NCBI GenBank assembly: GCA_035550075.1
Contig: DASZQG010000223.1
Coordinates: 1 to 64,000 of the forward strand
Length of the DNA: 64,000 nt
Reading direction: 5' to 3'
Source: AWTP1-13 sp035550075
GTDB taxonomy: Bacteria > Pseudomonadota > Alphaproteobacteria > Rhizobiales > Hyphomicrobiaceae
Below the pieces are notes generated by a model. That model saw only the letters and a list, made by a program, of their open reading frames with translations. It had not been told where the DNA came from and did no database searches. Every line of letters starts with the position of its first letter. Position 1 is the first letter of the stretch. A program made the position numbers and the translations under genes. Of this stretch, positions 43,933 to 51,334 are shown one piece after another.

Positions 43933-44768
43933 CGACCTCGATGCAGCCCCTCCTGCGACCACAGACCACCGTGGCCGCGTCCGCCGGCCGCGTGTGGGGC
44001 ATGGTGCTGCGCTATTGGTATGTGATCCGCTCCTCCTGGCCGCGCACGGCCGAGCTCATATATTGGCCGCTGGTGCAGATGCTGATGTGGGGGTTCTTGC
44101 AGACCTATCTCGCACAGAGCACGGGCTTTGCATCCCGGGCGGCAGGCCTTTTCATTGGTGGCGTACTCCTGTGGGACATCCTCGTGCGCAGCCAGCTCGG
44201 GTTCTCGGTCGCATTCCTGGAGGAGATCTGGTCGCGCAACCTCGGTCATCTCATGATGAGCCCATTGCGTCCCATCGAGCTGGTGATCGCGCTCATGATC
44301 GTTAGCCTCATCAAGCTGATGGTCGCGATGGTGCCGGTCGCGTTGATGGCCTATGCCTTCTTTGGGTTCAATGTGCTCACGCTGGGCGTCGCATTCGCCG
44401 TTTTTTTCGCCAACCTGGTGATCATGAGCTGGTCACTCGGATTGGTGTCGACAGGCGTGGTGCTGCGCTGGGGCCTGGGCGCGGAGAGCTTCGCCTGGCT
44501 GGTGGTTTTCGTGTTCCTGCCGCTCTGCTGCGTCTACTACCCCGTGACCACATTGCCGCATTGGCTGCAATGGGTTGCGCTCTCGCTGCCACCGACCTAT
44601 GTGTTTGAGGGTCTCCGCGGCATCGTGCTCAGGGGCACATTCGACGGCACGCTTATGGTGAAAGCGTTCGCCCTCAATGTCCTCTACTTCTCGCTCGGGT
44701 TTGCCGCGTTCCGCTACTTTCTGCAGAGCGCCCGTGTGCATGGGTCGCTGGTGCAGATGGGCGAATAG
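43929..44768 (+). CDS. ABC-2 type transporter, permease protein
   Basis: The 279-residue membrane protein has about six hydrophobic segments (near 35-55, 70-90, 120-145, 150-175, 185-205 and 240-260) and ABC-2 features such as PLRPIELVIALMIVSLIKLMVAMVPVALM and the re-entrant region YYPVTTLPHWLQWVALSLPPTYVFEGLRG. It forms the exporter with the preceding ATPase, overlapping by 4 bases. The SCO gene follows after 12 bases. The substrate is unknown. Confidence 0.88.
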   Translation: MTTSMQPLLRPQTTVAASAGRVWGMVLRYWYVIRSSWPRTAELIYWPLVQMLMWGFLQTYLAQSTGFASRAAGLFIGGVLLWDILVRSQLGFSVAFLEEIWSRNLGHLMMSPLRPIELVIALMIVSLIKLMVAMVPVALMAYAFFGFNVLTLGVAFAVFFANLVIMSWSLGLVSTGVVLRWGLGAESFAWLVVFVFLPLCCVYYPVTTLPHWLQWVALSLPPTYVFEGLRGIVLRGTFDGTLMVKAFALNVLYFSLGFAAFRYFLQSARVHGSLVQMGE

Positions 44769-44780
44769 GATCGCCAACCG

Positions 44781-45392
44781 ATGGCACTGTCCCGTGGCTT
44801 GAGAATTGGGCTGTTCGTTGCAGCCGGCTTTCTTGTGGGGGCGCTCTCGGCACTCGCTCTATTCCCGCAGGCCTGGCAGAAGGTGTTTGCGTCCGCATCG
44901 ACGGGCAAGGCCCTAATCGGCGGGCCGTTCACGCTGACCGACCAGAACGGCAAGCGCGTCACGGACAAGGACTTCCGCGGCCGCTTCATGCTCGTCTACT
45001 TCGGCTTCACGTTCTGCCCGGACGTGTGTCCGTCGGCGCTGCAGGTGATGGCCGCGGCCTTGCACAAGCTCGGCCCCAAGGCCGAGAAGATCGTGCCGAT
45101 TTTCATCACGATCGATCCGGAACGCGATACGCCGGAAAAGATGGCGCAGTACGTGCAAAGCTTTGATCCGCGGCTGGTCGGGCTGACCGGCACGCCGGAG
45201 GAGATCGCCGCGGTCACCAGGGAGTATCGTGTCTATGCCAAGAAGGTGGAGGACCCGAAGTCCACCGCCGGCTACACCATGGATCACTCCTCGATCATCT
45301 ATGTGATGGGGCCCGACGGCGCCTACCGGACCCACTTCACGCATACGACCAACGTCGATGCCATGGCCGCCCGGCTGGGCGAGATGTTGTAA
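44781..45392 (+). CDS. SCO1/SenC family copper chaperone
   Basis: SCO proteins deliver copper to the CuA site of cytochrome c oxidase. The 203-residue protein has an N-terminal membrane anchor (about residues 8-28), a thioredoxin-like fold with the copper ligands Cys 79 and Cys 83 in FTFCPDVCPS, and His 169 in YTMDHSSIIYV. ITIDPERDTPEKMAQYV is a family hallmark. It is third in an operon with an ABC-2 exporter, opposite regB; senC lies beside regA/regB in Rhodobacter too. Confidence 0.94.
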   Translation: MALSRGLRIGLFVAAGFLVGALSALALFPQAWQKVFASASTGKALIGGPFTLTDQNGKRVTDKDFRGRFMLVYFGFTFCPDVCPSALQVMAAALHKLGPKAEKIVPIFITIDPERDTPEKMAQYVQSFDPRLVGLTGTPEEIAAVTREYRVYAKKVEDPKSTAGYTMDHSSIIYVMGPDGAYRTHFTHTTNVDAMAARLGEML

Positions 45393-45548
45393 GGAGAACA
45401 CGGCTTTAACCGATTCGCGAATCAGTGCAGCCTGAGAGCGCTGTAGGTGTCGGTATCGCAGCCCCGGCAGGATAAGAAGTAGCGGCCCAAACCGCGTTCA
45501 GGCCTGCCAAAATGGGCTCATGGGACAAACGATCGGGGGAACCGCAGC

Positions 45549-46886
45549 GTGCTCTACCACTGGTATGAGCTGAGCCGGGCTGCTTTCCGGCCAGCACGTG
45601 TAGCCGCGGACTCCTGCCGGCTCTTCTTCAATCCACTCAACCCGCTCTCGCACACGCCCGTTGGCCGCGGCGCCGTCGCCGCGTGCGAGGTGTTCGAGCG
45701 TGCCACGCGCCGCTATCTCAAGCCGAGCTTCGGCATTCACCACACCAAGGTCGGCGCCAGTACCGTGCGTGTCGGCGAACAGGTCGTGTGGCAATCGCCG
45801 TTTTGCCGCCTTGTGCATTTCAAGCGCGACATCGACCCCGCCCGCGCCGCCGAGCATCCGCGTCTTCTGCTGGTGGCGCCGATGTCGGGCCATTTCGCCA
45901 CACTGCTGCGCGGCACGGTCGAAACCTTCCTGCCCGACCACGAGGTCTACATTACTGACTGGCAGAACGCCCGCGACGTTCCATTGTCCGATGGCCGGTT
46001 CGATCTCGATGACTACGTCGACACGATGATGGCCATCTTCGGCTACTTCGCCGGCGACGTTCACGTGTTCGCAGTCTGCCAGCCGAGCGTGCCGGTACTC
46101 GCAGCGACGGCGCTCATGGAAATGAGAGGCACCCCCGACGTCCCTCTTTCTCTGATCCTCGCGGGTGGCCCTATCGACACTCGCGTGAGCCCCACCATCG
46201 TCAACGTGCTGGCGCAGAAACGGGGGACCGATTGGTTTCGCCGCAACGTCATCACCAACGTCCCCTGGCCCTGTCCGGGGCATGGGCGGATGGTCTATCC
46301 CGGCTTCCTGCAGCTCTCCGGCTTCATGACCATGAACCTCGACCGCCACATGCAGGCACATAAGGAGATGTTCCTGCATCTTGTGCGCGGGGATGGCGAT
46401 TCAGCGGAAAAACACCGCGAATTCTATGATGAGTACCTGGCCGTGATGGATCTCACCGCCGAGTTCTACCTACAGACGGTCGACAGCGTGTTCGTCCGAC
46501 ACCTGCTGCCGCGGGGCCTGATGACGTATCGCGGGGAACGCCTCGATTTGGCGGCTATCCGCCGGCCGGCCCTGATGACCGTTGAGGGCGAGAAAGACGA
46601 CATCACGGGTAAAGGCCAATGCCGCGCGGCGCTCGATGTATGCACTGGCGTTCCTTCCGACCACAAGTTGCATTTCGAGTGCCCCAAGGTAGGACACTAC
46701 GGCATCTTCAACGGATCACGGTTCCGAACCGAGATAGCACCACGCATGGCCAAGTTCATGCGCGCCTACGATCCGTGCGCAGGGGCGGATCTGACCATCG
46801 GGCAGCTTGAACATATGGCGACGATGCCGTCGCGCAAGAAGCGCACGCAAGAGCTGGACTCGCTCGCCTTCAGTTTTCGCGGCTGA
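45549..46886 (+). CDS. phaZ: intracellular polyhydroxyalkanoate depolymerase
   Basis: PhaZ mobilises stored polyhydroxybutyrate. The 445-residue protein opens LYHWYELSRAAFRPAR, has the Cys-type nucleophile in VFAVCQPSVPVLAATALM (Cys about 177), LVAPMSGHFATLLRGTVE, YITDWQNARDVP, and the C-terminal domain with LMTVEGEKDDITGKGQC and HYGIFNGSRFR, supplying probable catalytic Asp and His. GTG 45549 is the start, with GGGGGA about 8 bases upstream. No PHA synthase gene is nearby. It implies a PHB-storing organism. Confidence 0.93.
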   Translation: MLYHWYELSRAAFRPARVAADSCRLFFNPLNPLSHTPVGRGAVAACEVFERATRRYLKPSFGIHHTKVGASTVRVGEQVVWQSPFCRLVHFKRDIDPARAAEHPRLLLVAPMSGHFATLLRGTVETFLPDHEVYITDWQNARDVPLSDGRFDLDDYVDTMMAIFGYFAGDVHVFAVCQPSVPVLAATALMEMRGTPDVPLSLILAGGPIDTRVSPTIVNVLAQKRGTDWFRRNVITNVPWPCPGHGRMVYPGFLQLSGFMTMNLDRHMQAHKEMFLHLVRGDGDSAEKHREFYDEYLAVMDLTAEFYLQTVDSVFVRHLLPRGLMTYRGERLDLAAIRRPALMTVEGEKDDITGKGQCRAALDVCTGVPSDHKLHFECPKVGHYGIFNGSRFRTEIAPRMAKFMRAYDPCAGADLTIGQLEHMATMPSRKKRTQELDSLAFSFRG

Positions 46887-47052
46887 CGCGCGCACGCCCT
46901 GATGTCAAGCGGAAACACCGTGTCGCGCTGACGCAACACGACACAGGTTCTATGCGCAGAAATTTCTGCGCGCGCTCACTGTTGCCCCAAATTTTTGCTA
47001 GCCAGAGTATCGGCATCGCCGCGAAGGCAGTACGCATAGAGGGGGCTGGACG

Positions 47053-47829
47053 TTGCCGTTTACGAGAAGCAAGAAGAAGTCTGTACGCGAACCAATCGCG
47101 CTGCGCGTGGAAGGCATCGTCGCACCGGTGCAGGTGCGCCATCATCCTGGAGCGCGGCGACTGACGCTCAGAGTCAGCAAGACACGCAAGTCCGTCGTCA
47201 TGACGGTGCCGGAGCGCTGCCGCCTGGACGAGGCCAGCAAGTTCCTGCGCACGCATATCGACTGGGTGCGCGAGCGGCTGGGACGCGTGCCGGAGCCCGT
47301 CCCATTTGCCAACGCCAGGCAAATCCCATTCCGCGGCCAGATGCACCGGATCTGCTTCACCGGCCCGGCGCGCGGTATGGCCGTCGTCAGCATCGACACC
47401 CGGACGCAAACTACGCCCCGGCTGAATGTCGCCGGCCATGCGGATCACGCCGCGCGCCGCCTGAAGGACTGGCTGGTCGCCAAGGCAAAAGATGATCTCG
47501 AGGCGTGTGTGGGCCGGCATGCCAAGACGCTGGGTGTCAGAGCCCGGCGCATCACCCTGCGGGATCAGACGTCGCGGTGGGGATCGTGCTCAGCTGGCGG
47601 CGTCCTATCCTTCTCCTGGCGATTGATCCTGGCTCCCTCCTTTGTGCTCGACTACGTCGCCGCCCACGAAGTGGGGCATCTCGTCGAGATGAATCACGGC
47701 ACCCGCTTTTGGAAGCTGGTCGCGCGTTGCGTGCCGCAGATGGATGAGGCGCGGCAGTGGCTGCGCCAGCACGGGTCCGACCTGCACCGGTACGGTGCTG
47801 AGGTGTCATCGCGCAAACGCGAGCTCTAA
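47053..47829 (+). CDS. YgjP/SprT-like zinc metallopeptidase (DUF45)
   Basis: The 258-residue protein carries the zinc site HEVGH (residues 205-209) followed by His 215 in LVEMNHGTRFWKLV, and the family segment RDQTSRWGSCSAGGVLSFSWRLILAPSFVLDYV. The N-terminal part (VQVRHHPGARRLTLRVS) matches the DUF45/YgjP-like group. Substrates are unknown. The start is the TTG at 47053, with a G-rich run upstream; no in-frame ATG fits. Its stop lies one base from the stop of the convergent penicillin-binding protein gene. Confidence 0.87.
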   Translation: MPFTRSKKKSVREPIALRVEGIVAPVQVRHHPGARRLTLRVSKTRKSVVMTVPERCRLDEASKFLRTHIDWVRERLGRVPEPVPFANARQIPFRGQMHRICFTGPARGMAVVSIDTRTQTTPRLNVAGHADHAARRLKDWLVAKAKDDLEACVGRHAKTLGVRARRITLRDQTSRWGSCSAGGVLSFSWRLILAPSFVLDYVAAHEVGHLVEMNHGTRFWKLVARCVPQMDEARQWLRQHGSDLHRYGAEVSSRKREL

Positions 47830-47830
47830 C

Positions 47831-49786
47831 TCAGGTTCCGGAGCCGAAGCTGCGCCAGATGCCATCGAGAGCCGGCAGCTCCCAGAGGGAGCCCTGCCGT
47901 TGCGTCTGGCGAGACTGGTCACGCTCGATCATGCGGGCGACCGGATCGCGATCCGCGAACACCGCCTGCCCTGCCGCCTGCTCGGGTCTCGCCGCAAGAC
48001 GGTCCGATCCGGCCAGCGCCACCGCCGGCAAGCCGTGATGCGCCACGGCCATGATGTCGTGCCACATGCGGGCGGGCAGGCTTCCGCCGGTGACACGCCG
48101 CATTGGTCGGCGATCATCATTGCCGACCCACACGCCGCCGACGTACTGGGCCGTATAGCCCACGAACCACGCGTCCCGGAACTCCTGGTTGGTTCCGGTC
48201 TTGCCCGCCACGGGACGATCGGGTAGGGCGGCGCGGCGCCCGGTGCCCGACGCGACCACCGCGCTCAACATGTCATTCATTTCCGCGACGTGGGCCGGGG
48301 CGACCAGCTGCAGCGGCCGCGGAGCGCGCCATCGGTACAGCACGCGGCCGGTGCTCGTACGCACCGTGCGTATCATGTGGGGCGTGAAAGAGTGGCCACC
48401 GCTTGCCAGCACGCCGTAAGCGCTCGTCAGCTCGAGCAGGGTGACTTCTGATGTACCCAGCGCAAGCGACGGGCCGTCCCGAAGATCCGATGTGATACCG
48501 AGCCTGTGCGCCACCGCCGCCGTCTGGCCCTTGCCGAGCGACATGTTGAGCCGAGCCGCGACAGTATTGATCGAATGGGCCAGGGCCTCGCGCAAGGTGA
48601 CGTTGCCACGGTAGGTACCGTCATCGTTTCTCGGGCTCCAGCCCCGGCCGAGGATGGGCAGGTCCTGCACGATGCTGTCCGGCGTGAGCCCGCTTTCGAT
48701 TGCCGCCAGGTAGACAAACATCTTGAAGGCCGAACCGGGTTGGCGCAGGGCCTTCAGGGCGCGGTCGAACTGGCTCTCAGCATAGGAGCGGCCGCCGACG
48801 AGGGCGCGTATGCCGCCCGCGGTGTCCATCAGGATGAGGCCCGCCTGGCCGGCATCTGCGGTCCTACCCGCGCCGGCCATCAATCCCTGGACGATCGATT
48901 GCGCGTGGCGCTGCAGGTTAGCGTCGAACGTGGTCTCGACGATCACCTCGCGGTCGTTGGCGGCCACCTGCGAGGGCAAACGCTCGAGCACTGCGTCGAT
49001 GGCATACTCCACATCGCTGTGCTCATGTTGGGGCAGGGTGGGGGCAAAGTTGACCTTCAACAGCGACACCTGCGCGGCCACGTCATTGGAAAGAAAGCCC
49101 GCTTCCGCCATCTTGGCGAGAACGCTGTGCGCCCGCGTTCGCGCCAGCACCGGGTTCGCAACCGGCGAGAACCGCGACGGCGCTTTCAAGAGGCCGGCGA
49201 GCACGGCGGCCTCGGTCAGCGAGACCTTCCGCGCCGACTTGCCGAAGTAGCGTTGGGCGGCGGCCTCTACGCCATATGCGCCACCGCCGAAGTAGACGCG
49301 ATTGAGGTAAAGCTCGAGGATGTCGCGCTTGCCCAGCCGCGCTTCCAGCCACAAGGCGAGGACGAGCTCCTCAAGCTTGCGCCGGAGCGTGCGCTGCGGA
49401 CCCAGGAACAGGTTCTTGGCGAGCTGCTGGGAGATGGTCGACCCCCCCTGCACCAGATGTCCCGCGCGCAGGTTGGCAAAGACAGCCCGCAGGAAGCCGC
49501 CGGGATCGATACCCCAGTGCTCGAAAAAGTGGCGGTCCTCCGTGGCAACCACGGCGTCGATCAGGTGCTGAGGCAGCAAGTCGATCGGCACGTAAGGGGC
49601 TGGATTGCCGCGCACCCCGAGCAGCGTGCCGTCGCGCGCCAGAACGCGCACCACCGGCGCCTGCTCCTTCTGGCGCAGCGCCATCGGATTGGGAATGGTG
49701 ATTGTGTAGTAGACGAACGCACTGGCTATGGCGATGGTCGCGGCGATCGCCGCGTAGATCGAGCCGATGACCGCGAACCGGAACAT
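47831..49786 (-). CDS. class A penicillin-binding protein (bifunctional glycosyltransferase/transpeptidase)
   Basis: The 651-residue cell-wall synthase has an N-terminal anchor (about residues 5-30), a GT51 glycosyltransferase domain with Glu 83 in VVATEDRHFFEHWG, QGGSTISQQLAKNLFL and RKLEELVLALWLE, and a transpeptidase domain with Ser 352-x2-Lys 355 (PGSAFKMF), SIN at 405-407 and KTG at 529-531. It is shorter than classic PBP1A because no OB-fold insert is visible. A full CtrA consensus (49857-49871) lies about 70-85 bases before the ATG, suggesting cell-cycle control of peptidoglycan synthesis. Confidence 0.94.
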   Translation of the reverse strand: MFRFAVIGSIYAAIAATIAIASAFVYYTITIPNPMALRQKEQAPVVRVLARDGTLLGVRGNPAPYVPIDLLPQHLIDAVVATEDRHFFEHWGIDPGGFLRAVFANLRAGHLVQGGSTISQQLAKNLFLGPQRTLRRKLEELVLALWLEARLGKRDILELYLNRVYFGGGAYGVEAAAQRYFGKSARKVSLTEAAVLAGLLKAPSRFSPVANPVLARTRAHSVLAKMAEAGFLSNDVAAQVSLLKVNFAPTLPQHEHSDVEYAIDAVLERLPSQVAANDREVIVETTFDANLQRHAQSIVQGLMAGAGRTADAGQAGLILMDTAGGIRALVGGRSYAESQFDRALKALRQPGSAFKMFVYLAAIESGLTPDSIVQDLPILGRGWSPRNDDGTYRGNVTLREALAHSINTVAARLNMSLGKGQTAAVAHRLGITSDLRDGPSLALGTSEVTLLELTSAYGVLASGGHSFTPHMIRTVRTSTGRVLYRWRAPRPLQLVAPAHVAEMNDMLSAVVASGTGRRAALPDRPVAGKTGTNQEFRDAWFVGYTAQYVGGVWVGNDDRRPMRRVTGGSLPARMWHDIMAVAHHGLPAVALAGSDRLAARPEQAAGQAVFADRDPVARMIERDQSRQTQRQGSLWELPALDGIWRSFGSGT

Positions 49787-49856
49787 GACCGGGCGCCTGT
49801 CCCTCTGGCGCAGACGGCGACATGCCGGTACGCGCGCGCACGCTAAAGGCTGCGGA

Positions 49857-49871
49857 TTAAGGCGCGGTTAA
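49857..49871. promoter_or_regulatory. CtrA consensus site TTAA-N7-TTAA
   Basis: TTAA (49857-49860), GGCGCGG and TTAA (49868-49871) match the full CtrA binding consensus exactly. The site is 71-85 bases upstream of the penicillin-binding protein ATG in a 99-base intergenic gap. It is the only such pair I found in this GC-rich window. Confidence 0.65.
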
Positions 49872-49885
49872 CTACGGTTTGATCG

Positions 49886-50209
49886 TCAGATCCGGTATTC
49901 CGGCTCCTGGCGGCGGCCGAACATCCAGAACACCATCATCACAAGGATGCCCACAAGGACACGCGTCGCCAGCACAAAGCCCATGTAGACGATTTGGCGC
50001 TCGTCAACGAGCGCCCGCAGAACAACCTCATAGCGTGGCGGCCAATTGCCGGCGATCAGGCCCTCGCGCAGGCTGCCTGCCCACTTGAACAGGGTCAGGG
50101 TCGTGTCAGGGAAATAGAACCAGAAAAATCCAAGCGCCACGGCGCCGAGCAGCAGCGAGAAGAATACGTTTCCGAGTGAAATGAAAAAGCGGGTCCCTAT
50201 ATGCGTCAC
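49886..50209 (-). CDS. small inner-membrane protein of unknown function
   Basis: The 107-residue protein has two hydrophobic segments (about residues 8-30, ISLGNVFFSLLLGAVALGFF, and 75-95, MGFVLATRVLVGILVMMVFW) with a soluble loop containing NWPPRYEVVLRALVDERQ. GTG 50209 is preferred because AGGAG lies six bases upstream; a TTG at 50263 would add 18 residues. I do not recognise the family. It lies upstream of the penicillin-binding protein gene on the same strand. Confidence 0.6.
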   Translation of the reverse strand: MTHIGTRFFISLGNVFFSLLLGAVALGFFWFYFPDTTLTLFKWAGSLREGLIAGNWPPRYEVVLRALVDERQIVYMGFVLATRVLVGILVMMVFWMFGRRQEPEYRI

Positions 50210-50383
50210 GCCGGGCTCCTGAGATCTGGTCGCCAAGCCCCAAAACAATAGCTTAACATCCAAAAGCCGGCTTCTGAAAGGCTGGTCGCCACAAACGGAC
50301 CCGATTCAATTTCGACGGTCCCATATCAAATGCCTCAAGAAGCGGCATTGCCGTGAGCGAGCAGGGAAAAAGGGGGAAATGGG

Positions 50384-51307
50384 ATGGCGCCAATCCTTCG
50401 CGAAGTCACGACCGGGCTGCGCTTCCCTGAAGGGCCTGTTGCCCTTGGCGACGGCTCAGTGCTGGTGGTGGAGATCGAGGCTGCACGGTTGACGCGCGTC
50501 GCGCCCGACGGAACCAAGACAACCGTCTCCCAACACTCCGGCGGCCCCAACGGGGCCGCGATCGGTCCTGATGGCAAGGTCTACGTCTGTAACAACGGCG
50601 GCTTTCGCTGGCACCAGCATCCCGTCGCGGGCCTCATCCCTACCGGACAACCGGAAGACTATTCCGGTGGCCGCATCGAACGCGTCGATCTCGCCACGGG
50701 ACGCATCGAAACACTTTACACAGAGTGCAACGGCGAGCCGCTCAAGGGTCCGAACGACCTCGTGTTCGATGCGCACGGCGGTTTCTATTTCACGGACCTT
50801 GGCAAGTCGCGCCCGCGCGAGATCGACCGCGGTGCCGTCTACTACGCCAAAGCGGATGGCAGCTTCATCGAGGCGGTGGCCTATCCCACCCTTACCGCTA
50901 ACGGCTGCGGCCTCTCGCCGGACGGCAACACGCTATATTTCGCCGAAACCGAGTCTGCCCGGCTGTGGGCCATGGACATTCTGGAGCCTGGCAAGGTCCG
51001 GCGCGAAGGTTGGCCCTCGGTTCATGGCGGCCGCCTCGTCGGCTGCCCCGGCGGCTATCAGCGCTTCGACAGCCTGGCGGTGGACAGCGCCGGCAATATC
51101 TGCGTCGCAACTCTGATCAATGGCGGCATCACGGTCTTCAGCCCTGACGGGGCAACTGCCAGGCACATTCCCATGCCCGACCCGCTGACGACGAACATCT
51201 GCTTCGGCGGGCCGGACCTGCGGACCGCATTCGTTACCCTCTCGGGATCGGGGCGGTTGGTAGCGTTCGACTGGGAGCGGCCCGGGCTGCGGCTGAACTG
51301 GCAATGA
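50384..51307 (+). CDS. SMP-30/gluconolactonase family protein
   Basis: The 307-residue protein is a six-bladed beta-propeller lactonase homologue: LRFPEGPVALGDGSVLVVEIEAARL with a metal-ligand Glu, GPNGAAIGPDGKVYVCNNGGF, GPNDLVFDAHGGFYFTDLG with Asn/Asp metal ligands, ANGCGLSPDGNTLYFAETESARLW, and DSLAVDSAGNICVATLINGGITVFSPDG. Members hydrolyse sugar lactones or other cyclic esters; the substrate is not predictable here. It converges on gyrB. Confidence 0.88.
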   Translation: MAPILREVTTGLRFPEGPVALGDGSVLVVEIEAARLTRVAPDGTKTTVSQHSGGPNGAAIGPDGKVYVCNNGGFRWHQHPVAGLIPTGQPEDYSGGRIERVDLATGRIETLYTECNGEPLKGPNDLVFDAHGGFYFTDLGKSRPREIDRGAVYYAKADGSFIEAVAYPTLTANGCGLSPDGNTLYFAETESARLWAMDILEPGKVRREGWPSVHGGRLVGCPGGYQRFDSLAVDSAGNICVATLINGGITVFSPDGATARHIPMPDPLTTNICFGGPDLRTAFVTLSGSGRLVAFDWERPGLRLNWQ

Positions 51308-51311
51308 TGTG

Positions 51312-51330
51312 GGGCGCGAGGGCCGCGCCC
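51312..51330. terminator. hairpin between convergent SMP-30 and gyrB genes
   Basis: GGGCGCG-AGGGC-CGCGCCC is a perfect 7-bp inverted repeat inside the 27-base gap between two converging stops. No T-run follows on either strand, so it may impede or help end transcription from both sides, possibly with Rho. Confidence 0.4.
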
Positions 51331-51334
51331 GCCA

